Source of the DNA: Lactuca virosa
Taxonomy: Eukaryota > Streptophyta > Magnoliopsida > Asterales > Asteraceae
Assembly: GCA_928212115.1 (NCBI GenBank)
Contig: CAKMRJ010002223.1
Coordinates: 300,443,964 to 300,507,963, forward strand
Direction of reading: 5' to 3'
Length of the DNA stretch: 64,000 nt
The translations under genes were made by a program, and so were the position numbers. Position 1 is the stretch's first letter. The number at the start of each line of letters is the position of its first letter. Below the pieces are notes generated by a model, which searched no databases, was not told the DNA's origin, and was given only the letters and a program-made list of their open reading frames with translations. Positions 1 to 11,162 of this stretch are shown here, piece after piece.

Positions 1-113
1 TCCAAAAGGACCATGAATCCAAAAAATCGGGGTTTGAACTAAAACCCCAAAAAATTTGCGTACCACAGGGAACATTTTTGCAATTTTGTCTAAATATTCA
101 TGTATACATTCAA

Positions 114-236
114 TAAGTATAACTATGATTTATCTGATAGTCGGACTAGTGATCCTACCCTAAGCCCACAACCAAACAAGGAACAGGAGTTAAGGTATTT
201 AGCAATAGTCCTAAGTCCGTTAAAGCATACTTATAC
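114..236 (-). repeat. Gypsy hairpin module, copy 1 (in E1)
   Basis: The conserved loop, read on the minus strand, contains CCTGTTCCTTGTTTGGTTG followed by TGGGCTTAGGG (plus positions about 157-187). The outer arms are complementary: ACTATGATTTATCTGATAG on the left against the reverse complement of the right arm, AGTATGCTTTAACGGACTT, with a few mismatches. The same loop with different arms recurs in C and B. Confidence 0.65.
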
Positions 237-861
237 ATAAATAGATACACGAATATGATTTTGATAATAACAGAAATCCAAAATAGTTTAAAAGAGTTCT
301 TGAAATGATTTTAACCACGATAATAAACAAAAGAAATCCTTTTGTTTGACGTTTTCACATGTAAGTGTTTAACACAATTATATTTTTCTCAACTTATATC
401 CTCCCCCTAAAAGCATTTAAAAGCATTAAACTGTAATTTCTAGGGGTATGAACTCACCTTGTGTGAGTGATTTGAATGAAAGTTCGATATAGGATGTTTG
501 ATTTCACAAGCTAGTTCCCGGGTCAAAACAAGTCCTAAAAAGAATTTTACATAGCATATATGTACACCATTAGTGAATATAACCAAAGATGGGAGGCTGC
601 AAGGAGTTCACGGCCAGGATGATGTGTTCAAGGCCGAAGAAGACTTGATGTTCTTGAGTTCTCGGCCCACTGATCTTGAAGCATGAAGGAAATTCAAGTG
701 TTTTCTACCTAGAAATCCCTAGAACGATGATGAAATAAAGAACACCTTGAAGATCTAAGCAATATTTAAGGAGATTCGAAGGTTTGAAATATGATACTTG
801 AGAGAGAAATGAGAGTGTGCACGGCCACAATTGAAATAATGAGGAATAAATCAGCAACTCT

Positions 862-872
862 CATTTATATAG
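862..872 (-). promoter_or_regulatory. Putative TATA box of the E1 LTR
   Basis: The minus strand reads CCTATATAAATGA here, about 290 bases into the LTR from its start at 1149. That position suits a U3 core promoter. The call rests on motif and position only. Confidence 0.45.
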
Positions 873-1149
873 GAAAGGAGGGTTCACGGCCTAACCGAGG
901 TTCATGCCCCAACCGAGGTTCACGGCCCATCCGAGGTTCACGGCCCGAAGCAGTTCAAGGCCCGAGGCTTCGGTCCAAAATGGTTTTAAAGGCTATCCTT
1001 CCAAAATACATAATGCTAGATCCAAACACTTTTAACTCTTTCATCTAACTATATTAAGATAATAAAAGGAATAAGGTTGACCCTTGATTGAATGTTTGAC
1101 TTTAGTTGACCAAGTTTGACTTTTACAAGAAAGAAATTACGGGTTGTCA

Positions 1150-2599
1150 CTCTTACAAACCCTAGATCCCTTGTGTGAGTTTTTGGCCTTAAAGTGTGTA
1201 TTTTTGGTGCTTGTGAAGGAAGAAGGCGGTGGAAGCTCACTTTAGGAGTCCAAAGCAAAGAAGATACAGAAGTTTACCTTCCTATAGCATCTAAAGGAGG
1301 TATAAAGTCTTCACCTTATTATGTTAATGGATAGATCTATGGATTTTGCCCACTTTTTCTCTATGTTTTATGGCCTTGGATGGTTGAACTTCATAATGCT
1401 TGCAACTTTATGAATCTCCAGGCCATTTGCAGTATTTGACTCTTTGGATCTATCTTAGAATTGAGTTTTGAGGCCATGCATGGAATCTTGGCCTCTTTGC
1501 CCTGTTTTGACCTAATAAGATTTTAAGACATACATTGGACATGCATGAATGAAAAGCACCAATTTTTATGGTGTGTTTAGAGTTAGAGACTCTTTTGAAG
1601 CTCTTGGTCAAGTAACCTTTTTGGATTGGATGATTATTGCTTAATCCATGAAGTGTTTCAGATCTTAAAGTTGAGATCTATACATTTTGGAGGGTTCTAT
1701 TGGATAAAGTTGGAAACTTTATCCATCTAGACCTTATTTTGGACCAGATTTGAGTTGGAGATCCATTGGAAATCGAAGAAAGTGGTTGAATGCATCAAGT
1801 TGCGGAAAATCCCATTACCACGACATGGTGGCGGGGCGGGTTACGACTGTTTTGTCGTATTCGACACCACGATGTGGTACAAGGGTACCACGACGTGGCG
1901 GCCAACTGAGTTGACTTTTCCTTACCTTTTCACTATTTGACTTCGTTTGACCCATTAGGGTAATTTAGGAATTCTGGATTATATTTGAGAAATTGTCTTT
2001 GATGGTTAGGAGTCGGTTAGAGCTAAGATTCGGAGTCGGGACCTTATCAGCTATTATTCAGATTGAGAGGCCAGTCTTCTCACCGTGTGCATGGGTCGAA
2101 ACCACCAATGCCGACACATTTCTTACTTAGGTGGTTGTTGACTTTTGTGATAATTGTATGGAAGACCATGGGGGTAGCCCATGGCAATTGAGTGTAAGAC
2201 CGGGATTTGGCCCTCAGCTTCGCAAGGAAAAGACCATGGGGGTAGCCCATGGCACTCGTGTGTAAGACCGGGATCTGGCCCTGGGCATTGTGTGTAAATA
2301 CCATGGGGGTAGCCCATGACACTTGCATGTTTAATTGTTTTTAGGTATGTGATATGATTGGGAAACTCACTAATCTTTTGCTTACAGTTTATATTTGTGG
2401 TTTCAAGTAGTTCCGGTACTAAAGGGAAGGGCCCGACTTGATGGCGCAATATTCACTCCTTACTAGTTTTTCGTAATTTGACATTTTACTCTGCTGATTA
2501 GACATTATTATTAATGAATAACTTGGAACAATGTGACGATTGTAATTTTTGTGTTTATCTAAATTGAAAAAAAAATGATCGTGGATTTTGGGCTGTTAC
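1150..2599 (+). mobile_element. E2: gypsy LTR fragment, 3' part
   Basis: The segment ends TTTTGGGCTGTTACA, a typical gypsy LTR 3' end. It resembles the E3 LTR read on its own strand: both have a stretch on heat-stable themes such as ATGCATGAATGAAAAGCACC-like text and the ACTCACTAA..GCTTACAGTTT motif shortly before the end. It carries CCACGACGTGG-type words at about 1817-1900 and three tandem hairpins at 2166-2319. The 5' end is missing, cut by E1 at 1149/1150. No PBS follows position 2599, so this is a solo or truncated LTR. Confidence 0.55.
2166..2319 (+). repeat. Three tandem hairpin repeats of about 67 bp
   Basis: CCATGGGGGTAGCCCATGG occurs at 2166-2184 and 2234-2252, and with its last base changed at 2301-2319. 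Each folds as CCATGGG / GGTAG loop / CCCATGG. The spacers share GTGTAAGACCGGGAT.TGGCCCT. The array sits in the downstream part of the E2 LTR, where other LTRs in the window also carry tandem repeats. Confidence 0.8.
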
Positions 2600-3869
2600 A
2601 AGTAAACTCTCTTTTACCTAATTAGTTAACCATAACAAGCTCTTTAATTACCCCTAACTTTTTACTGATCTAATTAAACAAGCTCTTAAATAAATTTAGA
2701 AAAGTTGCATTAAGATCTGTGTAAAATTCCCAGCAATATCCATTACTTCTCATAAGCTCGGAAGCGTAAAGATATTAATTTCAGTTTATAATAAAGTCAA
2801 ATCCAAACATAGAACCAATTTATTGCTTGTTATTTATTACCGTAATGTCAAAACAATTATGGATTTCAACAAATGATTAACTGGAATGATTAAACCCTAG
2901 CTAGGTGATCAAACTAACAAAAATCAAAATAAAACATTCATTAAGCATAAAACTGAAATTACTTAATAGAAACACACAATGAAAACCAAATATGATGTTT
3001 GATCACATGAAAAGTACTAGTCTTTTGCAGAACTGAAAACTAGCGTTTTAGCCGGACATGGCTAAAATCTAATCTAAACTAATGAAAAGAGAAACTAAAT
3101 AACTAATATTATTAATCCAACTGATTGATATGATTCATAGCCTTCAGATCTTCAGAAGTGATACAAAGTGCAGAAAATCGCATTGAAAAGGGTTTTTCGT
3201 CGTCTGGGAACATCTCTGATAGTCTCTGAGTTCGTTCTGATAATTGAGGTCAAATTTATATGCAAACTTGTAGCTTCCAGAGCAAGAAAAGGAAATATTT
3301 GATCGAATTGTTCAGAAACACGATCAGATTTTTTAATTCTTTGATCAAATTTTGCATGATCGAAATTATAGGAGAAATTCGATAGAATATGTTATTTTAT
3401 TTCTTTTTTCAAAAACACAAAAGTTGTAAAATAATTTGTCAAGTTTCTGGAACATCTTGAATCTCGTCAATCGGAGTTACGAGTAATGAGACATACTCAA
3501 AATACTGACAATGGGTCTAACTGTCAGCAACATCCTTTAGGCTTTAAAATGTAGGAATCTATCTTCGTAGGATCAATTCGATATATCAAATTTTTCTTGA
3601 CCAACACAGCTTCCAAGCATTCCTCAGAATCCTTCATATGTTCCAAGCTCCATTTAACTCTAATGCTCCATCAAACGCATCCAAAGCTGCTCCCAAAGTA
3701 CTACTCCACTCGAATTATCTGAAAACAACATTAAAACATGAGCAGTATGGGAATTTTAACGAATTACATGAGCTGAACATTATTTAAGCTACTGCACATG
3801 AAATAACATAAAATATGATGCAAAATGTTAATAAAACTACCCAAAAGATGCATAAAATGGCATCTATCA
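2600..3869 (-). mobile_element. AT-rich LTR-like segment, family not identified
   Basis: On the minus strand this starts TGATAGATGCCATTTTATGC at 3869 and runs through AT-rich DNA with a TTGTTTTCAG tract to the E2 boundary. The TG start and the abrupt borders with neighbouring LTR pieces suggest another LTR. I find no matching second LTR, PBS or coding sequence, so it could equally be unannotated low-copy DNA. No gene is visible. Confidence 0.3.
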
Positions 3870-4118
3870 AGTGATAATTAGCCAACTAAGTCTAATTGAA
3901 AGTTGTAGATCTCGTCGATACCTACACATGGATATAAAGAATGTTGAAAACGGAGCTCGTATCATAAAGTTACAGAGTTTACAAAATTTGCATTTTACGC
4001 AGCGAGTAGAGCGTGTGGCACGCGCTTCTAGAAGCTGCAACGTGAACCATAGGGGTATGGACGCATGACAGGAAGCAAATGGATCGATGTTACCCTAGTG
4101 TGCGGTGTGCATCCTTAC

Positions 4119-4127
4119 TATAAATAG
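4119..4127 (+). promoter_or_regulatory. Putative LTR TATA box
   Basis: TATAAATAG is followed about 30 bases later by the likely transcript start region (GCCTCCGGTTTCACTTG). It is the best TATA match in this LTR-like segment. Confidence 0.45.
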
Positions 4128-4865
4128 ATGCCTCCGGTTTCACTTGTTTCTCACCCCTTTCTTCACTCGAAAAAATCTGTAGAGACCTTTCATACCTCGA
4201 GTCCTATATTTCTGATTTTTAGAGCCAAGTAACTAAGCTCTGAGGTCTCTTAGAGTCCGACTAGTAGAATCTCTCGAGTTAGAATTATGCCAGTTAAATT
4301 CCCGACTTTTCACTAAAATCCTGGTAAGTTAAGATGTGCTTTAGGTGTAACTTATATTTATATTTATAGCCATTGTTATGTAAGTATAAGTAAGATTATC
4401 AGTAATTCCACTTATAATACTGATTGATATATTTAAAGGAGAGGTGTCTAGAATGGTCATGTTGGCTTAGTTATTGGATTTTAGAAAGGCAATATGTCGA
4501 AATGGTCCTGCCTCCAACTGTTCGGCCTGGCTGATCCTTATTTGATAGAATTGTCGGTATTCATTGGGATTAGTGAAAGATCTAGCTTTCATTACCAGAT
4601 TTCCATAGAAATCAATAAGTTATAGTATTGTTGGTTAATACTAGTTAGGCATGTTACCCACTAGTTGGATCGCCAGTGGAATTGCCTAAAAAACTTTCAA
4701 TCTTCGGAATAATTTTCTAGGTGAGTTTTCTCACTATATTATGTGTTTCAGTATATACCCTATGTATGTTAGCATATAGTTTCCCTATAGTATTATATTA
4801 GGCAATTAGATTAGATAGTTAGTTTCCCGTGGTGTTAAACTGTTTGTATATTATCTACCTATATG

Positions 4866-5190
4866 CCATATCGGTTGAAATAGACCTGTTGGGTTGAAAC
4901 ATACCCATTCGGCTGAAATGAGCTTGTTGGTTGAAATAGACATGTTGGGTTGAAACATAATCATTCGGTTGAAATAGGCTTGTTGGTTGAAATAGACATG
5001 TTGGGTTGAAACATAATCATTCGGTTGAAATAGGCATGTGGGTTGAAATAGATATGTTGGGTTGAATCATACCTATTCGGTTGAAATAGGCATGTTGGTT
5101 GAAATAGACATGTTGGGTTGAAAGATACCCATTCCGCAGAAATAGGCTTGTCGGTTGAAATAGACCTGTTGGGTTGAGACATACCCGTTA
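4866..5190 (+). repeat. Tandem array, unit about 57 bp, five to six copies
   Basis: The unit reads roughly GGTTGAAATAGACATGTTGG, then GTTGAAACATAnCCATTCGG, then TTGAAATAGGCnTG. Two adjacent units (about 4920-5035) are almost identical and the outer ones are more diverged. The E3 LTR carries a related array on the minus strand at about 7300-7440. Confidence 0.8.
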
Positions 5191-5417
5191 TTATGTGTAT
5201 GCATTGTATAGATATTATGGAATATGGTATTTTGATTAAATTACTAATATTCATGTTTACCTAGTTGAATATAAATGTTTTTCAGGTACTCATGTGAAGG
5301 GCAATGTTCGACTGTACACACGCGCATTCGCAACATGTTTCCACATATGGTAATTATACTCTGAGATATTTGAATAAAAAAAATGAAAATTTTGGGATGA
5401 AATTCGGGAGGTTATAT

Positions 5418-7026
5418 TAAGGTCATCAATCAATGATAAAAAAAACATGTAACTTCCTAGTTCTCATGACGTGAGCATCCCCTTGCCACGTCGTGACGTT
5501 AGGACTTTGAATGTTTAGGATCCCATCTAATTATTAGCCACGATGTGAGCATCCATTTTCCACATTGTAATGACGTGGAATTGACTGGTCAAATCTCAAC
5601 GGTTATTCTAGATCACGACGTGGATATCCTAGTGTCACGATGTGACAACGAAAACTGATCAGGCAAGAATCGCGATGAACACTAAGCTCATGACGTGACA
5701 CCTTCTTGGTCACGACATGAGACCCGTCGGGACAGAATCGTTTTTATTTTATGATATGTTTTTTTTATCAGTTCTTTGGGTGTTCTTTTAGGGGTGTAGA
5801 GTACCTGTGTGAATGTGATTTTCCTCTGTTCACAGCTCCACATAACTTGGACTAGAGGTGAACCATTTCTTGTGGTGGTTTAATCACTTGTTTGCAAAGA
5901 TAGCATGCACCTATACTTGTGTTCTTGTCTAATTGATGTTACGTGATGCTATAAACTAAATGTCAAGTGTTGATTACAACCTAGACATGTAAAGTTATTG
6001 TTGATACAGTTGAATTTAGGAATTATTTGTATGCTAGAATTCTTAAATTAATCATTTGGTGCAAATTGAGAGAGTTGGAACAATGCTAGAAGTGTGGATT
6101 ATTTGTTTGGTTAAATTGTGACGACATGCATGTTATATTCCTACTTTTTACTCTTGAATGAAACTAGGATATTCATGCTAGAAGTTGTTTTGTTGAAAGG
6201 TATATCACTTTACATACCACCAATTGATGCTATGTATATTTCTGTGGATATACCTTGATGTGTGATTGGAAGATGTAGTATTCCATTGATTAACTATAAT
6301 AATAATGCACTAGCATGATTACATGATGATATTGGTGAGGTGTGTGTTTTTCCCATGGGAGAGGATTAGATAATTATTTAATTAATTAAAATAAAAAGGG
6401 AATACACACAGCGGGGTTAAAAGGGTAGTAACCTAATTTCGGTACGTGCCCTTATGGGATATCGTGATGGAAGGATATCGTTGGAGGAGAAAGAGCTTAA
6501 GCCAAGTCGAAGTCGAATGGTTTTCTAGTTTACCTTTTTGAGGCATGGTTATGGTGCACTTGGTGTACGGGAACTGAAGTGATGTTGGCTACTCAGAGAC
6601 GCCGGATTAAGCATCACGTTTGGGGGTAGGTATGCTCATGGAGGTACCGAATACCACCCTTGAATGACAACACTATAAGTGTGGATTAAGCAAAGGTATA
6701 GAACCACAGACAGTGGTATGGATGGGAGTCACGCCCCATTTGGTGCACTGCATCACCAAGTCACGTTATTAACGAACGAGGTCTTATTTGGGGAGTGTTA
6801 GCGATGCAATAGACTCTAGTTAGCGAGGGATATTAATAGTAATTAAAGCGAAGAAAATAAATTAATAATTATTACGATGAAAGAATGTCTAGACTAATGT
6901 ATATACGTATATGTTAATAATTAGCGATGTATGCTGCATGGGTTGATGTGATTACATGACTTGGCATCGTGTATGTGTATGTTTTGTTTACATGCTTATG
7001 TGCACGAGATTGACTCACTGTGTCGA
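5418..7026 (+). mobile_element. LTR-like segment rich in CACGACGTGG words
   Basis: About eight copies of CCACGACGTGG/TCATGACGTGA-type words lie between 5465 and 5730. The rest is non-coding and ends CGAGATTGACTCACTGTGTCGA where E3 inserted. The palindromic words link it to the E2/E3 LTR families. The 5' border is uncertain, and the 3' part would continue beyond E3 and its nested cargo. I see no gene. Confidence 0.35.
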
Positions 7027-8791
7027 TGTAACATCCTAAAACTCAGAACCAAAATTTTTTGTTTTATATTAAATAAACAATCAACCAAACATGTTAATCA
7101 AAACCATAAGGTATCCAGAGAGTATCCATAAACATCCCAAAAGTACATCAGAGTCAATAAAGCGGAAAATCATGGTGTGTGCAATGTGATCATCCCGAGC
7201 TCTTCCCCCTTCGAACCGGAAGTACCTGAAACATAAACTGAAAACGTAAGCACAAAGCTTAGTGAGTTTCCCAAAATATCGCATACCATACATTTATATC
7301 AGCTCAAGGCTATACCAAGTGTATTTCACCCTCGAGTCTATTTCAACTCATATGTCAACACAAGGATGTACCGGGTCTATTTCACCCCCGAGTCAATTTC
7401 AACTCAAATGTCAGCATAAGGTTGTACTGGATTTATTTAACCCCACATATATATAGCAATCAGGCACACATGCATACAACACATATAGCAGGAGTCACAA
7501 AGACAACAAACACATATAATTCTTAGCGTCCTACAGTATAGTGAGCAAACTCACCTCGCACAACAGCTCAAAAGTCAACATGCCCTCAAAATCCCACAAC
7601 AGGTGCTAAACTCCACCTAGATAATCACACAAGGCAAAAGATTAGTCTACCTATTAGGACATTAATAGCTGAACAAAAATCCACAAGTCAAAAGTCAACC
7701 CTCAAGGTCAACGGTCATAGTCAAAAGTCAATGTTGACTCCAGCTGACCGCCGGGACGTGGTCTTCTTTGGCGACGTCGTGGCCCGTATATGACCAAACA
7801 GACAGGAAAATCTCATCTGCCATGCCGTGGTGACCTAGGACCACGTCGTGGTTGCAGGGAGTTCCAACAGCTTAATGTATTAAGTTGTTTTCTTTGATTC
7901 CAAGAGCTCCCAAGCTTAGATGTGGTCTAAAATGTGATCTAGAAGGATAAATTTTATAACTTTATCCATTAGGACCACCGAAAAGGTCCAAAACCCAAAT
8001 CCCTAAGTCCGAAAAGGCTTATCAATGTAAGCTCTTAACCAATAAGCACTTATTCCATAAAGTCTGAAGTCCATCCTTTCTAGAAGTGATTATAGCACCA
8101 AAACTAATGTAAAAGTTGGTGCTTTATAGACATCCATGTCCAATGCATGTCTTGAACCCATATAAGGTCAAAATGAGGGTTTATGACCTAAATCTCATGC
8201 ATGAATTGAAAACCCCACCACACTCCAGATCCAAGGCCCAAATTACACTAAATGTCGTAGAGTTTCATAAAGTTGCAAACTTTAATTGATGTCACCATCC
8301 CAAAAATAAAAAACAAGAAGTTAATGGGACAAAACTCAAGATCTAGCAACCTCACATGAAAAAAATCGAGTCTTGGACACTTACAAAGGTCTAGAAGAGT
8401 ACTAAGGTGAAGAATGGAGACTTGCTTGCCTGATCTTTGCTTCCTTCTTCGTTATTCTTCCTTCTTTAGCGTCAAGGAACACCAAAACTAGCTCAATAAT
8501 GGAGGGAAGTGATTAGGTTTTTCTTTAGGGATTAAGGGGCTAATGGAGGCTGAGGATTAGCAAAACCTAGCCTTCTCGTTCCATTAAATAGGGAGCAAAC
8601 CCGGAAAAATAGGGTTTTCACGTCAGCCATCCACCATGTCGTGGCCAATACTGCCACGCCGTGGTGGATTAAATGAAACACGTGAACCCTTCTCACCCCG
8701 CCATGTCGTGGTGGTGCCTTCACCATGCCGTGGCAATCCTCAAAATGATAATTTAATTATGAATAATGTACCTCAACATCCGGGCGTTACA
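7027..8791 (-). mobile_element. E3: 3' LTR of a minus-strand gypsy element
   Basis: Read on the minus strand it starts TGTAACGCCCGG at 8791 and ends TTTTAGGATGTTACA at 7027, with matching TGTAAC/GTTACA ends. A purine tract, AAGTGGGGAAGAG, lies immediately upstream (plus 8792-8804), preceded by integrase coding sequence, so this is a 3' LTR. It has CCACGACGTGG-type words at 7750-7850 and 8625-8740 and degenerate tandem repeats at about 7300-7440. The target-site bases on the left are GTCGA (7022-7026); the other copy is outside the window. Confidence 0.85.
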
Positions 8792-8808
8792 ACTCTTCCC
8801 CACTTGAA

Positions 8809-9058
8809 TTAGACTTCGTCCTTGAAGTTCGCCACCTCAAACAGCTCGGGGTAATGCTCTCTCATCTTGTCCTCCGACTCCCACATCCATTTTGAACCCT
8901 TTCGATGCTGCCACTACACCTTCATAGGATCTACAACCTTTTTCGCAGAGTCTTCGTCCTCCTGTTAAGGATTGCCATCGGTCTCTCTATATAATTCAGG
9001 CGATCATCCACCTGAATGTCCTCCAATGGAACCACTACGGAATCATCAACCAAACACT
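8809..9058 (-). pseudogene. E3 integrase C-terminus / chromodomain-like end (part 1)
   Basis: The minus strand encodes the end of a gypsy pol. WESEDKMREHYPELFEVANF is followed by KDEV and a stop at 8811-8809. Upstream, approaching position 9058, it reads KCLVDDSVVVPLEDIQVDD. This is the family's integrase C-terminal and chromodomain-like tail, which guides insertion-site choice in chromoviruses. The frame between the two blocks is not clean. E4 interrupts the gene at 9058, and it resumes at 16814. Confidence 0.8.
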
Positions 9059-9824
9059 TGTTGGATATAGTGTCTAAGTCCATAACTATATTTGGTATGT
9101 ACTTGACCCGACCCGGAATGGTCCATTTGGGTTGCAGTTCACCCGAACAGTTTATGGATAATCGTTTGAGAATAGTATAAGTTATGATTTATTAATATAT
9201 TATAAGTCCTAATATATTAATATAAAATCATATTATTTAATTAGTATTGATCTATAATTAATCTAGAATTAATTTAGAGATCAAAAGTATGACTAATTAA
9301 ATATGGGCTCTTGTATTTATATAGTGTGGGCTAATGCTTATTTGGAATGGGCTAGGCTTGCATGGAAAGTCCATGGATACTCCATGGAGCTTTAACCCAT
9401 GGATCTCATGGAAATGAAAAGACATGGGTATTAGCGTTTACATGGATGTAACCCTAATCCACCACACTATATAAAGGAGGCTTTAGTTCTTGAAATTGCA
9501 CTAGTTGATGTGTGTAAACCAAGAGGGCCGATTTCAAGAAGGTGATTACTATTCTCTCAAAGTTCCAAGTTTGTGGTGATTTGTGATTTCCATTTGAGGC
9601 AGCCACACTATTGGTGCTAGGCTCTAAAACTCCAAGCAATCAACTACAACTACAAGGTAAGTAATTCTACTAGCTTTATTTGATTCAAGTTCCCCTTGCC
9701 ATGCTAGATAGGATAAGAACCTTGGAAAAATAATTATTTGCTTGTATCATAGTCAAACATAGATCCAAGGTTTCTAGGGTTGCATGTACACCATAGGAGT
9801 GTTAGAATGCTCAAAAACCCATCA
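9059..9824 (+). repeat. E4 5' LTR
   Basis: Starts TGTTGGATATAG and ends AACCCATCA. A TATA box lies at 9468-9477. It shares its first bases (TGTTGGAT) with the LTR of F. Confidence 0.95.
9468..9477 (+). promoter_or_regulatory. TATA box of the E4 5' LTR
   Basis: TATATAAAGG, about 410 bases into the LTR. It is repeated identically in the 3' LTR at 16452-16461. Confidence 0.65.
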
Positions 9825-9825
9825 G

Positions 9826-9837
9826 TGGTATCAGAGC
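9826..9837 (+). promoter_or_regulatory. E4 primer binding site (initiator tRNA-Met)
   Basis: TGGTATCAGAGC begins two bases after the LTR end. This is the usual complement of the plant initiator methionine tRNA 3' end, which primes minus-strand DNA synthesis. The same site occurs in A, C, F and G. Confidence 0.92.
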
Positions 9838-10320
9838 CTGGTTTGTTTATTTGATACTTGATGCAAAAAAAAAACTTGAAAATCGAAGTTTTGTTCAAAA
9901 GCTCGTATCAAAATTTCAAGTTTTGTATATGTACTTACGATTCTTGAAATTTTTTGATATGAACATTCATAAACATATGAGTTTAAGACGATCATAGAAA
10001 TTATGTGCTAATAATTGATTAGATTAATTCTTGATCTTTATGAGTTTTAATGGAGTCCATAACTAGTTCTTAAGTTATGGATAACCAAAAGTCACATTTA
10101 TAAATAACCATTAAAAGAACACATAGGTTACAAAAAAATGAAGAGTCTTCATTTTTAATAACCATTAACTCATAAGTTATGAGAAATGAAAAGTTTTGAA
10201 AGTTTACAAAACTTGCCCTCAAGTTTTGGAACATGTAAAGTCATATTAAAAACTTTAGTTCCAACCCCTAGAATTTTAAAAGTTAAAATTCAACCCTTAT
10301 ACTTTATAATATTATAAGTT

Positions 10321-10324
<4 letters not shown>

Positions 10325-10371
<47 letters not shown>
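10325..10371 (+). repeat. (TA)n microsatellite in the E4 leader
   Basis: About 23 TA units lie between the PBS and the structured part of the leader. Confidence 0.95.
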
Positions 10372-10373
<2 letters not shown>

Positions 10374-10438
10374 ATCAAGTCGTCTTACTGCTAGTACGCC
10401 TCATTCACGAAGCCGGTCTATAAGGGGGGTATAAGGTT

Positions 10439-10458
10439 GTTGCCTATAAAATGGCAAC
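10439..10458 (+). other. E4 leader hairpin, TATAAAAT loop
   Basis: GTTGCC / TATAAAAT / GGCAAC. In F the corresponding hairpin (48992-49011, minus) keeps the loop but has ACTGCC/GGCAGT arms, so two base pairs have changed in a compensated way. Confidence 0.7.
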
Positions 10459-10668
10459 TTAATGGGTGTCCACTCTCACCCACCGCTTCCTTGATCGGCG
10501 GAGGGTCGTTAGCCGAACGGGTAGGACAAGGACTTATAAATACTCATTAAAAGTATAATGATAATACTAAAGTAACTAAACTTTATTGAATTCCCAATCT
10601 TAGTTATTTTAGGAAAATGTGAATAAGGTGCTAATCCATGAAATTACACTTTACACTTTGTTTAAGTC

Positions 10669-10704
10669 GTTAGTGGAGCGTGTGTGGTTAACCGGCACAC
10701 TAAC
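10669..10704 (+). other. E4 leader hairpin class D, copy 1
   Basis: The stem is GTTAGTG (10669-10675) with CACTAAC (10698-10704). The 22-nt loop contains GTGTGGTTAACCGGCA. The loop core GGTTAACC is self-complementary. The next copy has the same loop on a different stem. Confidence 0.85.
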
Positions 10705-10751
10705 TTGAACTTAACAAGGTAGGTAAAGGGTGACTTAATGTTTATCATAGT

Positions 10752-10787
10752 ATCGATGGAGCGTGTGTGGTTAACCGGCACATCGAT
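10752..10787 (+). other. E4 leader hairpin class D, copy 2
   Basis: The stem is ATCGATG with CATCGAT around a 22-nt loop identical to copy 1. Only the stem sequence differs between the two copies, and pairing is kept at all seven positions. Confidence 0.85.
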
Positions 10788-10841
10788 TGAGGGGTAATAC
10801 ATTAAGGGTACCAAGTAATTTGCATGGTTACTTCACACCTT

Positions 10842-10874
10842 GTTTTGTGATCCTCGGCATCCCAGTCACAAAAC
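10842..10874 (+). other. E4 leader hairpin class K, copy 1 (CGGCATCCC loop)
   Basis: The stem is GTTTTGTGA with TCACAAAAC, nine perfect pairs. The 15-nt loop is TCCTCGGCATCCCAG. The identical hairpin is found in F at 48575-48607 (minus). Confidence 0.85.
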
Positions 10875-11021
10875 TTGAAGGGCACACTCGAGATTGAAAC
10901 ATGCCATTGAAGAAAGTTCAATGAATCTCAAAGAATCTAGGAGTTTCTAAACCAATTAAAACCTAATTAAATATTTCATTTTTCATGGTGGAAATTGGTG
11001 AATCGTCATTCACCTACCTTC

Positions 11022-11073
11022 AAATATCTTATAGCTTAGATTACGGCATCCCTCTTCTAAGTTATAAAATATT
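11022..11073 (+). other. E4 leader hairpin class K, copy 2 (CGGCATCCC loop)
   Basis: The left arm AATATCTTATAGCTTAGA pairs with TCTAAGTTATAAAATATT over 18 positions, with one G-T wobble and one mismatch. The loop is again exactly 15 nt (TTACGGCATCCCTCT). It ends 89 bases before the gag start codon, so it could affect translation as well as packaging. Confidence 0.85.
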
Positions 11074-11162
11074 GTGTTGGGTCCTAGCCTTAATATTACA
11101 TTTGGGTGTTTTGTTAAGGACTATCTTTATATCTAATCTAATCTATTCCCTCTTCTTTTCAG

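Larger units (their letters stand above)
1..1149 (-). mobile_element. E1: gypsy-type LTR, partial (runs off left edge)
   Basis: Read on the minus strand, this begins TGACAACCCG just left of position 1150 and continues with AGTCAAACTTGGTCAACTAAAG. That closely matches the start of the B element LTR (minus, from 41453), so it is a related gypsy LTR whose first two bases are altered. It holds the repeated words GTTCACGGCC and GGCCGTGAAC between about 600 and 965, a TATA box, and one copy of the large gypsy hairpin module at 114-236. The far end lies outside the window, so I cannot tell a solo LTR from a truncated element. No coding sequence is supported. Confidence 0.7.
3872..5417 (+). mobile_element. 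LTR-like segment with TATA box and tandem repeats
   Basis: The segment starts near TGATAATTAGCC and ends TTCGGGAGGTTATATTA. It contains a TATAAATAG box at 4119, a 57-bp tandem array at 4866-5190, and then the GTTTTTCAGGTACTCATG tract. In the G and E3 LTRs the equivalent tract (TTTCAGGTACnTC) also lies downstream of the tandem repeats. That order matches a gypsy LTR, but the borders are approximate and no internal region is attached. Confidence 0.4.

Noticed and set aside
2080..2449. Overlapping minus-strand frames with repeated MGYPHG peptides.
   Set aside because: They are translations of the 67-bp tandem hairpin array. No start context or conservation supports them.
3871..4068. 65-codon frame at the start of the LTR-like segment.
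   Set aside because: Short and unsupported by any motif. It lies upstream of the TATA box of the same LTR.
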